Positions 53,609 through 62,870 of a DNA stretch of 64,000 nucleotides are shown here, piece after piece (the first letter of the stretch is position 1; each line of letters opens with the position of its first letter). The notes below the pieces were generated by a model, which saw nothing but the letters and a program-made list of their open reading frames with translations, ran no database searches and had not been told where the DNA came from. Both the position numbers and the translations under genes were made by a program. The DNA is from Clostridium aciditolerans (GTDB lineage: Bacteria > Bacillota > Clostridia > Clostridiales > Clostridiaceae): contig NZ_JAEEGB010000001.1 in the NCBI RefSeq assembly GCF_016316925.1, forward strand, positions 74,872 to 138,871, written 5' to 3'.

Positions 53609-55048
53609 TTAAATCTTATTTTTGATAACTTCACCAATTATTTTAAAGCCTTTCTCTATGTCTTCTTTGCTTACTCGTGAAAACCCTAATCTTAGAGTAT
53701 TGTATCCTCTATTATCTGTATAAAAGATGTCCCCCGGTGTAAAAATAATCCCCTTCTCATAGCATTTCTCTAAAACTTCTCTAGATTTAATATCATTTAA
53801 TTCTATAAAAATATGAAGACCACCTTCTCCAAAGAGCTTATTAAATGGAATATATTTTTTAGCACATTCTACTGCAAATTCATATTTCTCCTTATAAACT
53901 TTTCTAGCTTTTTTAATATACTTTTCAAAGTTTCCTCCACTAAGATAATCATAAAAAATAGCCTGATCTAGAGAGGATGTATGAATATTCCTGCTTCTTT
54001 TTACGCTTTCTAAATAGTTTATAAGCTTTTTATCAGCTAAAATCCACCCCACTCTTATTCCTGGGAAAAGTATTTTTGAAAAGCTTCCTATGTATATTAC
54101 ACTATTTCCCTCACCACTTAATGATGCAATTGGTGAAACATGTGCTCCTGAATATCTAAGTTCTTCATTAAATCCATCCTCAATTATAGGTATATTATAA
54201 ACTTTCAGCGCCTTATATACCTCCACTCTTTTTTCTACCGACATTACTACACCGGTAGGGTTATGATATGATGGTATAAAATAAGATAATTTAATTTTGT
54301 TTTTTGAAAGCTTTTCTTTTAATTTATCTATACTCACACCATCGTCTTCCATATCTACCCCTACGACTTCTAAACCATGAAGTTTCATAATTTTTATAGC
54401 AGTATTATGAGTAGGATTTTCGCATAATATTTTATCTCCTTTTTCAGTTAGACTTGATAATATTAAATCAAACCCCTCAGTAAAACCATTTGTAATAAGT
54501 ATATCTTTATCTTCGATATTTGCACCTTTATTACTCATATATTTAAATAAGTATTCGATTAAAGGCTTATATCCCTGAGCATATCCATAGTTTAATATCT
54601 TTTCGCCTTCTATTGAAATTCTATTTAGGAAAGATTTTTTGAACTCCTCCACATCAAAAAGACTTTCATCAGGCGCTATACTTTTAAAGGATATCATGCC
54701 TTTTTTCCACTTTGTTTCATGTTTTATTATATCCAGTTCTTCTGAAGCTTTTGCATAGTTATTTATATGGCTACTCCAATCAACAGTCCATTTCTCCTGA
54801 AAGTTTACCTTTACATCTGATACAAAAGCTCCCTTTCCTTTTTCCATATATATAAAACCTTCCTCTTGGAGAAACTCATAAGCATTAATAACAGTATTTC
54901 TGCTGACATTTAGAATTGAAGCTAGCTCCCTTGTTGATGGAAGTTTTTCTCCGCTTCTTAACATTCCTCTAAGTATCAACTCACATATATGGTCTTTTAG
55001 TTGTATATACACAGGTGTGTTTTTATCTAATTTTATATCAATAAACAT
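53609..55048 (-). CDS. MocR-type regulator: GntR helix-turn-helix fused to a PLP aminotransferase domain
   Basis: A 479-residue protein. Residues 1-75 are a GntR winged helix (LPSTRELASILNVSRNTVINAYEFL). Residues about 115-479 are a fold-type I aminotransferase with SYHNPTGVVMS, a conserved EDGFNEELR, and the PLP lysine in YIGSFSKILFPGIRVGW. It probably regulates a PLP- or amino-acid-linked pathway. It follows metQ by 70 bases with no terminator, so both may share the SAM riboswitch transcript. Its RBS lies in one arm of a dyad. Confidence 0.88.
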   Translation of the reverse strand: MFIDIKLDKNTPVYIQLKDHICELILRGMLRSGEKLPSTRELASILNVSRNTVINAYEFLQEEGFIYMEKGKGAFVSDVKVNFQEKWTVDWSSHINNYAKASEELDIIKHETKWKKGMISFKSIAPDESLFDVEEFKKSFLNRISIEGEKILNYGYAQGYKPLIEYLFKYMSNKGANIEDKDILITNGFTEGFDLILSSLTEKGDKILCENPTHNTAIKIMKLHGLEVVGVDMEDDGVSIDKLKEKLSKNKIKLSYFIPSYHNPTGVVMSVEKRVEVYKALKVYNIPIIEDGFNEELRYSGAHVSPIASLSGEGNSVIYIGSFSKILFPGIRVGWILADKKLINYLESVKRSRNIHTSSLDQAIFYDYLSGGNFEKYIKKARKVYKEKYEFAVECAKKYIPFNKLFGEGGLHIFIELNDIKSREVLEKCYEKGIIFTPGDIFYTDNRGYNTLRLGFSRVSKEDIEKGFKIIGEVIKNKI

Positions 55049-55054
55049 AAATTT

Positions 55055-55088
55055 TCACCTCAATTATATTTTCACATAAATGAGGTGA
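55055..55088 (-). promoter_or_regulatory. RBS-sequestering dyad upstream of the MocR-type gene
   Basis: On the minus strand TCACCTCA (55081-55088) can pair perfectly with TGAGGTGA (55055-55062), which contains the ribosome binding site. The loop is 18 nt. The fold would hide the RBS. The same dyad could instead be a DNA operator for autoregulation. Confidence 0.5.
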
Positions 55089-55118
55089 TAAATAAAGATT
55101 TCTAAATAAAAACCTATA

Positions 55119-55928
55119 TTAAAATGCTGGTATTATACTTCCTTTGTATTTATCTTCTATAAACTTTTTAACATCTGGTGAGTTTAGCGCCTTAGATAAT
55201 GCTTGAATGTATGGTTCGTCTTTATCTTTCTTTCTAACTGCAATTACATTAGCATATGGTGAATCCTTTGATTCTATTGCAATAGCATCTTTAGTAGGAT
55301 TTAGGTTTGCTTGAATTGCATAGTTCGTATTGATAACTGCAGCATCTACATCATCTAAAACTCTTGGAAGTTGTGGTGCATCAAGTTCTTTAATTTTAAT
55401 ATTCTTTTTGTTCTCAGTTATATCTAATTTAGATATTAGCTCTCCATCCTTTAACTTTATAAGTCCAGAACTTTGTAATACTTTTAATGCTCTTGCTCCA
55501 TTAGTTGGATCGTTTGGTATAGCTATTTCAGCGCCATCTTTAAGTTCTTCTAATTTTTTAGCCTTCTTTGAATATACTCCCATTGGCTCTATATGAACTT
55601 TAACTGTATAGTCTAATTCAGTATGTTTTTCTTCATTAAATTTAGTTAAATAAGGTATATGCTGAAAGAAGTTTGCATCAAGTTCTCCATCATTTAAAGC
55701 TGTATTTGGTGTTACATAATCAGTAAATTCAACGATTTGAAGATCATATCCTTCTTTTTGAAGTATTGGTTTTACTTGCTCAAGTATCTCTTTATGTGGT
55801 ACAGGCGTTGCACCTATTTTTATCACTTTTTTAGTGTCCTTATTGGACGATTCCTCTTTTTTCTCTCCACATCCTACTAGTGCAAAAACAAAAATTAATG
55901 ATATAACAATTGATATAACCTTTTTCAT
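55119..55928 (-). CDS. metQ: Methionine-binding lipoprotein MetQ (NlpA family)
   Basis: A 269-residue lipoprotein with lipobox LVGC-G. NlpA/MetQ features are IGATPVPHKEIL, FTDYVTPNTALNDGELDANFFQHIPYL and IPNDPTNGARALKVL. It captures methionine for a MetNI transporter, which is not encoded next to it. The upstream SAM-I riboswitch supports the methionine role. The RBS is AGGAGG. Confidence 0.93.
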   Translation of the reverse strand: MKKVISIVISLIFVFALVGCGEKKEESSNKDTKKVIKIGATPVPHKEILEQVKPILQKEGYDLQIVEFTDYVTPNTALNDGELDANFFQHIPYLTKFNEEKHTELDYTVKVHIEPMGVYSKKAKKLEELKDGAEIAIPNDPTNGARALKVLQSSGLIKLKDGELISKLDITENKKNIKIKELDAPQLPRVLDDVDAAVINTNYAIQANLNPTKDAIAIESKDSPYANVIAVRKKDKDEPYIQALSKALNSPDVKKFIEDKYKGSIIPAF

Positions 55929-56054
55929 AATTAAATTACCTCCTAATATTTTAGTCTTAATAAATCAAATTTTAGTTTATATGATTTTGCAAAATCTCTA
56001 CCTCAAAGGCAGACACAGATATATTTAACGGGGCTAAGCTGGGCTTACTAGCAA

Positions 56055-56098
56055 TTATAAGAATATAACTATTTTTTCGGCCGGCCATATTCTTATAA
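56055..56098 (-). other. Hairpin with GGCCGGCC loop in the metQ leader
   Basis: TTATAAGAATAT (56055-56066) pairs perfectly with ATATTCTTATAA (56087-56098). The 20-nt loop contains the self-complementary GGCCGGCC (56079-56086), odd in DNA this A/T-rich. It lies between the SAM riboswitch terminator and the metQ RBS. A second regulatory layer or a small insertion is possible. Confidence 0.5.
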
Positions 56099-56104
56099 AG
56101 TGCA

Positions 56105-56258
56105 AAATTAAAAGCCCGAGGAAAACCTCGAGCTTGAAACTCATCGCTATCCTCATCTCTCAGCCTTCGCTGCTGGAATTGGCACCAATGTATTATATAA
56201 AATAATACTGGTTGCCGGGCTTCATAGGGCCAGTCCCTCCGCCTCTCTTGATAAGTAA
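56105..56258 (-). promoter_or_regulatory. SAM-I (S-box) riboswitch ahead of metQ
   Basis: On the minus strand the aptamer shows CTTATCAAGAGAGGCGGAGGG, ACTGGCCCTATGAAGCCCGGC, AACC, GGTGCCAATTCC and GAGAGATGAGG closing P1. A terminator (56112-56121 with 56126-56135) with TTTTAATTTT follows. SAM binding should end transcription before metQ. Confidence 0.95.
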
Positions 56259-56285
56259 GAATTGTTATTCAATTTATTAATTTAC

Positions 56286-56314
56286 ATTATAATAACATAA
56301 AAGCTGCATGTCAA
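56286..56314 (-). promoter_or_regulatory. SigmaA promoter of metQ
   Basis: On the minus strand TTGACA (56309-56314), a 17-base spacer and TATAAT (56286-56291) form a perfect consensus promoter, 28 bases upstream of the riboswitch. Confidence 0.88.
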
Positions 56315-56357
56315 TACTTTTTTATCTGATGCTTACGGTCGATCAACATACTAAATT

Positions 56358-56395
56358 CCATAATAAAAGCTGTGTGACATCAGCCATACAGCTTT
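56358..56395 (-). terminator. Terminator of the second chemoreceptor gene
   Basis: AAAGCTGTGTG (56366-56376) pairs with CATACAGCTTT (56385-56395) with one mismatch. On the minus strand TTTTATTATGG follows. It is 17 bases beyond the receptor stop. Confidence 0.6.
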
Positions 56396-56411
56396 GTTTA
56401 GACTTGTATAA

Positions 56412-58109
56412 TTATAGCTTAAAGTTATTAACATCCTCCATCATTTCTTTAGTTAAAGCATTAAGTGAGCATGCTGAATCAGCTACCTGCTGTGAAGCAG
56501 CATTCATTTCTTCTGTTGAAGCAGCAATTTCTTCTGTTGAAGCAGATACTTCCTCTGCTACAGAGGATGAACTGTACATTTTCTCCAAAAGGACATCTTT
56601 ATCATTATTTATATTTGATGCAGATGAGTTAATAACCTGTATTTTAGGAATAACCCCTTCTACTGCATCTATAATCTTTTTAAAGGATTCTATAGATGTA
56701 TTTATAACGGTAACTTGATTGTTTAATTCACCGCTCATAATATCCGTACTTCTTAACATATCACTTGATTCTTGTGAAATGTTAGCTATAAGGTTAGTTA
56801 TATTTTTAGATGAAACTTGAGATTCTTCTGCAAGCTTTCTAATCTCTTCAGCAACTACAGAGAAGCCTCTTCCTGACTCTCCAGCCCTTGCAGCCTCAAT
56901 AGCAGCATTTAAAGCAAGTAGGTTAGTTTGCTCTGCAATACCATTTATAACATTTGTTATTTGATTTATTTGGATGATATTTTTACCCATGTGTGAGATT
57001 TTTACGGCAAAATCCTTAAAAGAATTATTTATTCTAGTTACAGATTCTACGAGGCTTTGTAAATCTTTATGATTTTCATTAGCCATAGAATTTATATCAT
57101 TAGAATTGGAATGTATATCTTCTATAGATTTAACCATTGTTTCAAGCTCTGAACTAAATTTATTCAATACACTTGTAATCTCTAATAAATCATTAGCTTG
57201 AGATGCTACTCCAACAGAAGTCTGTTGTATCGCAGCAGAAACATTTTCTGATGAACTGGCCATTTCTTCCGATACTGTCGATAACGAAATAGATCTCTCT
57301 TCGATAATTTGAGATTTTTCATGAATACTTTTTATTAGTAATGAAATACTTTCAATTGTTTTAGATAAAGAAGCCTTCATAATTCCAAATTCGCTTTTTG
57401 AGTCCCCTTCTATCTTCTCAGTAAAGTCTCCAGTGGAAACTCGTGCCATATAATCAATTATTTCTTTTGAGTAAACTTTGATAAATGAAATTACTAAAAT
57501 TGAAATTAGTACAAATGTTATTATGACAACTATGTTCATAATAATAAAACTTCTTACACTCCTATCATAAACTTTATCATTATTTGTATCAGTTTTTGCT
57601 GCCAAATCAACATTATAATCTCTTAATCCTTTAAGAGTAGTTTCAATTGATTCACCTATGCTCTCAAGTTTTTTAGTATCCTCAGCTGAAAGTTTTTCAC
57701 CTTTAGCTAATGAAGGCTCAACCTTTTTCCACAAATTCATATAATCAGAATATTCTTTTTGAAATTTATCAAGACCTTCCTTATCAGTAGTATCTAATTC
57801 AGTGGCTAAATAGCTTTTTAATGTGGTTTGAATCTTTGCATCATATTCATTAATCTTTAAGTCATAATCATTACTGTAGTTAGTGCCTAATTTATTAACA
57901 CTAACTCTAACAGCAAAAAAGTCTGCTCTTAGTGACCCTATATGGGATATTGGCATAGTCATATTGTGATACATATCACTTGAGTTATCGTTGACTTCTT
58001 TTATATCAAAATAACCTAAACAACCTATCGTTAAAGAAAAAACAATAGCTAAAATCGACATTGACATTATTATTGTAGATATTTTGAATTTTTTTAAAAT
58101 TTTGTTCAT
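56412..58109 (-). CDS. Methyl-accepting chemotaxis protein with four-helix-bundle sensor
   Basis: A 565-residue receptor with conventional layout. It has TM1 (about 13-33), a helical extracellular 4HB_MCP-type domain (34-185), TM2 (187-210), HAMP and the signalling domain with [19 protein letters not shown]. The N-terminal domain is Asp/Lys-rich with no recognised ligand motif. It has its own terminator and RBS (GAAGGGG). No other che genes are nearby. Confidence 0.9.
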   Translation of the reverse strand: MNKILKKFKISTIIMSMSILAIVFSLTIGCLGYFDIKEVNDNSSDMYHNMTMPISHIGSLRADFFAVRVSVNKLGTNYSNDYDLKINEYDAKIQTTLKSYLATELDTTDKEGLDKFQKEYSDYMNLWKKVEPSLAKGEKLSAEDTKKLESIGESIETTLKGLRDYNVDLAAKTDTNNDKVYDRSVRSFIIMNIVVIITFVLISILVISFIKVYSKEIIDYMARVSTGDFTEKIEGDSKSEFGIMKASLSKTIESISLLIKSIHEKSQIIEERSISLSTVSEEMASSSENVSAAIQQTSVGVASQANDLLEITSVLNKFSSELETMVKSIEDIHSNSNDINSMANENHKDLQSLVESVTRINNSFKDFAVKISHMGKNIIQINQITNVINGIAEQTNLLALNAAIEAARAGESGRGFSVVAEEIRKLAEESQVSSKNITNLIANISQESSDMLRSTDIMSGELNNQVTVINTSIESFKKIIDAVEGVIPKIQVINSSASNINNDKDVLLEKMYSSSSVAEEVSASTEEIAASTEEMNAASQQVADSACSLNALTKEMMEDVNNFKL

Positions 58110-58412
58110 AGAATTATCCCCTTCTATATATAATAATTATAATTATTATAATTATTTATAATACCACTTTTACTTATCGTAATATAAAAATGAATCTTTA
58201 CTAAATTAATACATTAAATATATAAAAAACCAATTTTTTTCGTTATATAGTTATCAATGACAACCTTTACCTCTCCTATGATTAACTGCTGTTTTTAATC
58301 TAAATGCTATAGTTCTATTATAAAGATAAAATATAAACTTTACCTAAATTAATTATTAAATATTCCTTAAATATTTACTATTAAGCCCTAAGAGTGCTAA
58401 ACATTTTAATAT
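58110..58412. other. Intergenic region upstream of the second chemoreceptor
   Basis: A/T-rich region containing the receptor promoter. No riboswitch, repeat or small gene was recognised in it. Confidence 0.4.
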
Positions 58413-58446
58413 AAAAAAATCTCCCCATATTCTGAGGAGAGTCTTT
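58413..58446 (-). terminator. Terminator of ddl
   Basis: TCTCCCC (58420-58426) pairs with GAGGAGA (58434-58440), allowing one mismatch. On the minus strand TTTTTTTAT follows, about 40 bases downstream of the ddl stop. Confidence 0.7.
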
Positions 58447-58486
58447 TATATTGTAATCATCACTATCTATTTAGGTTAAGTTTTAA

Positions 58487-59389
58487 TTATCTTACTTCTT
58501 TTAATGAAATTTCTGTTATTTGATCTAATAATTCAGTAAATGACATGTTTACAGCCTTAGCACTCTTAGGGAAAAGACTATTTTTAGTCATTCCTGGAAG
58601 TGTATTAAGTTCAAGAATATAAGGTACTCCATCTTTTATTATCATATCAACTCTTACATATACACTACACTTTAAAACCTTCCAGCAATCTAATGCCATC
58701 TCTTCTATTTTCTTTTGAAGTCCTTCTTCAAACTGAACTATAATTTCATCTGAACCACCATCAGCATACTTTGCTGTGTAATCAAAGAACTCTGCCTTTG
58801 GCTTTATAGCAATTATAGGCATCATTTTTCCATCTAGTATACAGCAAGTTATTTCATCACCTTTTATATACTTTTCTATCATAACTTCGTTATCATAGTC
58901 TAACGCTAGTCTTACTGCGTTTTCTACATCTTCTTTTTTCTTAATTAAGTTTGTAGCTACGCTAGAACCACCACTGTTTGGCTTAACAAACACAGGATAT
59001 CCAATTTTTTCTATATAATCATAGTCTATTTCTTCTACTCTTCTAACGCATAACCAATCTGCAGTATTAATTCCTGTTGATCTTAATACCTTTTTAGTTA
59101 TATCCTTATTCATACATACGCCACTGGTCAAAGGTCCACAACCTGTGTATGGAACATCCATTGTTTCAAGTACAGCTTGAATTATACCATCTTCTCCAAA
59201 CTTACCATGAAGGGCAATAAATGCAACATCTATATCTTTAGCTTTATCTATTATGTCATCTTTTTTATCTATAACAATAGGAACAACCTCATATTTATTC
59301 TTATCAAAATAGTTTACTATTTCCCTTCCTGAATTCAAAGACACTTCTCTCTCAGAAGATATGCCTCCCATAATAACTCCTATCTTCAT
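58487..59389 (-). CDS. ddl: D-alanine--D-alanine ligase
   Basis: A 300-residue ATP-grasp enzyme with [50 protein letters not shown] and ELNTLPGMT. It joins two D-alanines for peptidoglycan in the cytoplasm. Its length fits the DdlB-like short form. The Tyr/Ser of the usual site is consistent with D-Ala rather than D-Lac specificity, though this was not modelled. It is a single gene with RBS GGAGGAATAAGAA-ATG. Confidence 0.93.
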   Translation of the reverse strand: MKIGVIMGGISSEREVSLNSGREIVNYFDKNKYEVVPIVIDKKDDIIDKAKDIDVAFIALHGKFGEDGIIQAVLETMDVPYTGCGPLTSGVCMNKDITKKVLRSTGINTADWLCVRRVEEIDYDYIEKIGYPVFVKPNSGGSSVATNLIKKKEDVENAVRLALDYDNEVMIEKYIKGDEITCCILDGKMMPIIAIKPKAEFFDYTAKYADGGSDEIIVQFEEGLQKKIEEMALDCWKVLKCSVYVRVDMIIKDGVPYILELNTLPGMTKNSLFPKSAKAVNMSFTELLDQITEISLKEVR

Positions 59390-59515
59390 TTCTTATTCCT
59401 CCATCAATTATTTTTGCTCTTCTTAATTATATTCTATACATTTGAGGAAATAATGAAAGTACCACTCATTATATTTTTTATGATGTAAGTGGTTTTCTAC
59501 ATATGGAGTTTCCTA

Positions 59516-59543
59516 TTGATAATTTTATTTATTGTAGTAAAAT
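59516..59543 (+). promoter_or_regulatory. Promoter candidate of the thiDME operon
   Basis: TTGATA (59516-59521), a 16-base spacer and TAAAAT (59538-59543) precede the TPP riboswitch by about 27 bases. Confidence 0.5.
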
Positions 59544-59569
59544 ATTTAGTATACAACTAAATATTTTTG

Positions 59570-59655
59570 TGGGGGTGCCTAAAAATAGGCTGAGAGGAGT
59601 TTTACTCTAACCCTTTGAACCTGATCCAGCTAAAACTGGCGTAGGGAAGCAGCTA
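59570..59655 (+). promoter_or_regulatory. TPP (THI-box) riboswitch
   Basis: The conserved elements GGGGGTGCC, GGCTGAGAGG, ACCCTTTGAACCTGATC and CTGGCGTAGGGAAGCA appear in order. A terminator follows at 59680-59710. Thiamine pyrophosphate should reduce thiDME transcription. Confidence 0.96.
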
Positions 59656-59679
59656 TAATAATATAATTAGACAAACCTG

Positions 59680-59710
59680 GTGTATTGCTTTTCTGCAATA
59701 CACTTTTTTT
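59680..59710 (+). terminator. Expression-platform terminator of the TPP riboswitch
   Basis: GTGTATTGC (59680-59688) pairs perfectly with GCAATACAC (59695-59703), followed by seven T residues. Confidence 0.85.
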
Positions 59711-59846
59711 AATTTATTAATCTAATAAATTATTACATGGATTTAGATCACAATTTTATATTACAAAACTACGCTTTAAAAGTCTTATTTTACCCATAAT
59801 AAAATTATATTGTACTTAAGTACTATTTTTGAACAGAGGTGTTTAT

Positions 59847-60650
59847 ATGAAAAAGGTATTAACAATTGCAGGTTCTGATAGCTGCGGTGGTGCAGGTATA
59901 CAGGCAGATTTAAAAACTATGAGTGCCCTTGGTGTTTATGGAATGAGTGTAATTACAGCAATAACAGCTCAAAATACCATAGGCGTCCAAAATGTGATGG
60001 AGGTGTCTAAAGAACTTATAGAAGCCCAAATAAGATCAATATTTGATGACATAGAAGTAGATGCTGTGAAAATAGGAATGGTCTCCAATATAGAAATTAT
60101 AAAAACAATAAAGGATTTGCTAATAGAATATAATGCAAAAAATGTAGTTGTAGATCCTGTGATGGTTTCAAAAAGTGGATATTTTTTACTTAAACCTGAA
60201 GCACAGGAAGCCATAAAAGACTTAATATCTATAGCAGATGTTGTGACTCCAAATATTCCTGAAGCTGAAGTCTTAACAGGCATGAAAATAGAAGATTCTG
60301 ATGCTATGAAGGAAGCGGCATTAATAATTAAAAGATTAGGTGCCAAAAATGTACTTATGAAAGGCGGACATAGGTGTAATGATGCCAATGATATACTACT
60401 ATGCGAGTCTGATTTTTTAACCTTAAAAGGTCATAGAATAAATACGCAAAATACCCATGGAACTGGCTGCACCTTATCCTCTGCAATAGCATCTCATTTG
60501 GCAAAAAACAATGATATAAAAAGGTCTATTGAATTATCAAAAGACTATATAACAAAGGCAATAGAAAATTCTTTCTCTATTGGCCATGGTGTTGGACCTG
60601 TTGGGCACTTTGTAGAAGTTTATAAAAAAGCTGATATTTCTTATAAATAG
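59847..60650 (+). CDS. thiD: Bifunctional hydroxymethylpyrimidine/phosphomethylpyrimidine kinase
   Basis: A 267-residue ribokinase-fold enzyme with TIAGSDSCGGAGIQADLKT, DPVMVSKSG, TPNIPEAEVLTG, and the anion-hole segment THGTGCTLSSAIASHL. It phosphorylates HMP and HMP-P. The ATG at 59847 behind AGAGGTG is preferred over an upstream frame start at 59829. It leads thiD-thiM-thiE under the TPP riboswitch. Confidence 0.94.
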   Translation: MKKVLTIAGSDSCGGAGIQADLKTMSALGVYGMSVITAITAQNTIGVQNVMEVSKELIEAQIRSIFDDIEVDAVKIGMVSNIEIIKTIKDLLIEYNAKNVVVDPVMVSKSGYFLLKPEAQEAIKDLISIADVVTPNIPEAEVLTGMKIEDSDAMKEAALIIKRLGAKNVLMKGGHRCNDANDILLCESDFLTLKGHRINTQNTHGTGCTLSSAIASHLAKNNDIKRSIELSKDYITKAIENSFSIGHGVGPVGHFVEVYKKADISYK

Positions 60651-60684
60651 AATTAAATATTTTTATATTTAGGAGGAGTTAAAT

Positions 60685-61509
60685 ATGATTACTAATTCAG
60701 ATAATTCAAGTTATAGCAATAATGTCTGCGAGGTTTTAAATGATTTAAGAAAAAAGGTTCCTCTAGTACAGTGTATAACTAATTATGTAACTATAAATGA
60801 TTGTGCCAATATACTTTTGTCCTATGGTGCTTCACCTGCTATGTGTGAAGCCTATGATGAGGTCTTTGATTTTACAAAAATTTCATCAGCCCTTTACATA
60901 AATGTCGGAACACTTACTAAAGAACAAGAAGAAGCTGCTGTACTTGCAGCTATATCTGCTAAAGTTAACAATACTCCTGTAGTACTAGACCCCGTAGCTT
61001 GTGCTGCTATTCCAAGAAAAAATTCAATAATTAAGAGAATTTTAGAACTTGGCAGAGTAGATGTTATCAAAGGAAATATCGGAGAAATAAAATTCTTAGC
61101 AGGAGATGCCTGTGAGGTTCGTGGAGTAGATTCTCTTGATAGTGGTGAAGGAGCTCTAGAATCTTGTATAGCATTAGCGCAAAAATATAACTGTGTTGTT
61201 GCAGCTACAGGAAAAGATGATTTTATAACAGATGGAAATCGCAGTGCTATTATTCAGAACGGTACAGAGATGCTTACAAAAATAACTGGTGCTGGCTGCA
61301 TGGTTGGTGCCCTTTGCGCTGCAACAGCTGGAGTGTATGAAGACAAGCTTATATCTACTGTATGTGCAATTCTTTCAATGAATTTAGCTGGTGAGGAAGC
61401 ATATGAAATGTGCAGACTTCCTGGAAGCTTCAGAGTTAAATTAATTGACTGTATCTATACTTTATCTGAGGAAAAGATTAAGAAAGAAGGTAGGATAATA
61501 TGGCAATAG
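60685..61509 (+). CDS. thiM: Hydroxyethylthiazole kinase
   Basis: A 274-residue enzyme with [22 protein letters not shown]-type N-terminus (shown in part: QCITNYVT), [21 protein letters not shown] and [11 protein letters not shown]. It salvages thiazole by phosphorylation. The RBS is AGGAGGAG. Its end overlaps thiE by 10 bases, suggesting translational coupling. Confidence 0.94.
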   Translation: MITNSDNSSYSNNVCEVLNDLRKKVPLVQCITNYVTINDCANILLSYGASPAMCEAYDEVFDFTKISSALYINVGTLTKEQEEAAVLAAISAKVNNTPVVLDPVACAAIPRKNSIIKRILELGRVDVIKGNIGEIKFLAGDACEVRGVDSLDSGEGALESCIALAQKYNCVVAATGKDDFITDGNRSAIIQNGTEMLTKITGAGCMVGALCAATAGVYEDKLISTVCAILSMNLAGEEAYEMCRLPGSFRVKLIDCIYTLSEEKIKKEGRIIWQ

Positions 61510-62111
61510 ACTATAGCTTATATCTTATTACTGATAGAAATTTTTTAAAAGGAAGAAGCCTTAAAACCGTTGTAGAAGAAGCAATTCTAGGAGGATCTTC
61601 TATTGTTCAAGTAAGAGAAAAAAATATATCTACAAGAGAGTTTTATAGAGTAGCATTAGAAGCAAAAGAAATAACTAACTATTATAAAGTTCCTCTAATA
61701 ATTAATGACAGAATAGATATTGCACAAGCAATTGATGCAGATGGTGTTCACTTAGGACAAGATGACATGCATTTATCTATTGCTAGAAAAATACTTGGCA
61801 AAAACAAAATCATTGGCATATCTGCAGGTAATTTAGAAGAGGCTCTAGAAGCACAACAAAATGGAGCAGATTACTTAGGCATAGGTGCTATATTCTTTAC
61901 AGGAACTAAAAAAGATATAGACGTTCCTATAGGAATTGAAGGCTTAAGAGAAATTTACGGTAAAATAAATATACCTGCTGTAGCTATAGGTGGCATAAAC
62001 GAATCAAACTTTAGAGAAGTATTATCAACAGGTGTTGATGGGATCTCTGTAATATCAGCAATTCTTGATAAAAAGGATATTAAAGCTGCCGCTAAAGCAT
62101 TAAAGCTATAG
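61500..62111 (+). CDS. thiE: Thiamine-phosphate synthase
   Basis: A 203-residue TIM-barrel enzyme with [40 protein letters not shown] and the C-terminal [10 protein letters not shown]. It couples HMP-PP with thiazole phosphate to thiamine phosphate. The start lies within the end of thiM behind AGGATAAT. With thiD and thiM it makes a salvage route; thiC and thiG are absent. Confidence 0.94.
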   Translation: MAIDYSLYLITDRNFLKGRSLKTVVEEAILGGSSIVQVREKNISTREFYRVALEAKEITNYYKVPLIINDRIDIAQAIDADGVHLGQDDMHLSIARKILGKNKIIGISAGNLEEALEAQQNGADYLGIGAIFFTGTKKDIDVPIGIEGLREIYGKINIPAVAIGGINESNFREVLSTGVDGISVISAILDKKDIKAAAKALKL

Positions 62112-62123
62112 GGTTGCAAGGCC

Positions 62124-62221
62124 GAAAATTGTCTTACACCCCGGGATATGTTTCCAAGCTTCATCACGTTAAAATCTGCCTTCAGCTTTGGAAACATATC
62201 CCTTTGTGTAAGTCAATTTTC
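62124..62221. repeat. Long imperfect inverted repeat after thiE
   Basis: Arms of about 38 bases pair: GAAAATTG (62124-62131) with CAATTTTC (62214-62221), CTTACAC with GTGTAAG, and GGGATATGTTTCCAAGCT (62143-62160) with its complement at 62184-62202, one base bulged. The loop is 23 nt. No T run typical of a terminator follows. It could be a MITE-like insertion or a structured RNA end for the thi transcript. Confidence 0.65.
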
Positions 62222-62303
62222 TTGTTTGCGGCTCCATAGTCTGAGGTAGCCCTATGAATACCGCTAATAAGTCAATATCCTTATTGAATATTTATAACTT
62301 ATA

Positions 62304-62762
62304 TTACTTATCTTTTGGTTTAACAATAAATCTGCAGCAGTTGTCTCCGCTGGTTTTGCATAAAGGTCTTTCAAACTCTGCATTAAAAGCTTTATACAAT
62401 ATATCGTCTATTTCACAATATATAGCTCCTATATCTTCCACACCTAGCTCTTTCCACATATCATGCATTGGACAATATGTTATATCTTCAGGATTATTTG
62501 GATCTCTTTCCCAGGAAATGCCTGGCATGTCTCTTACTTTTACATATGTTTCAAGATTTATTCCCAATCCTTTTTCTCTAGCCTCTTCATACATTGAATT
62601 TATCCTTGCTTCTGCAAATTTACTTATCGACGCCCTTACAGCTTCTTTTCCCCTCTCCTCACCTAACCTATCAATCATCTCTTTAGCCATGAAATAATAA
62701 AGTTCTGCCATGAGTTTAGCCATTCTTCCCACTGGCTCATCAGTACTTCTTATTTTGCTCAT
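62304..62762 (-). CDS. L-2-amino-thiazoline-4-carboxylate hydrolase family protein
   Basis: A 152-residue cytoplasmic protein. The region ITYCPMHDMWKELG, CEIDDILYKAFN and CKTSGDNCCRF, with spaced cysteines, matches the ATC-hydrolase family. Named after a Pseudomonas cysteine-synthesis enzyme, most clostridial members are uncharacterised, and the enzymatic role here is unproven. It is a single gene with strong RBS AAGGGGGAG. Confidence 0.7.
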   Translation of the reverse strand: MSKIRSTDEPVGRMAKLMAELYYFMAKEMIDRLGEERGKEAVRASISKFAEARINSMYEEAREKGLGINLETYVKVRDMPGISWERDPNNPEDITYCPMHDMWKELGVEDIGAIYCEIDDILYKAFNAEFERPLCKTSGDNCCRFIVKPKDK

Positions 62763-62870
62763 TTTAACTCCCCCTTGAACTATTTTATCAGGTATGTTTA
62801 CCTTAAATTGTGTAGAATTAAAAATTTCATATACATATAACTTAAAGTATTCTTTGTCTTTTCTATTTAG

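Noticed and set aside
56079-56086. GGCCGGCC as a sign of vector sequence
   Set aside because: It lies inside a native-looking hairpin with A/T-rich arms and flanks; one 8-base site is not enough to claim contamination.
56308-56718. Plus-strand Ser/Ala-rich 136-codon frame
   Set aside because: It is antisense to the helical signalling domain of the second chemoreceptor, which always gives Ser-rich shadows.
62112-62240. The thiE-distal inverted repeat as a plain rho-independent terminator
   Set aside because: The stem is much longer than usual and lacks a following T run on either strand, so it was listed as a repeat of unknown role.
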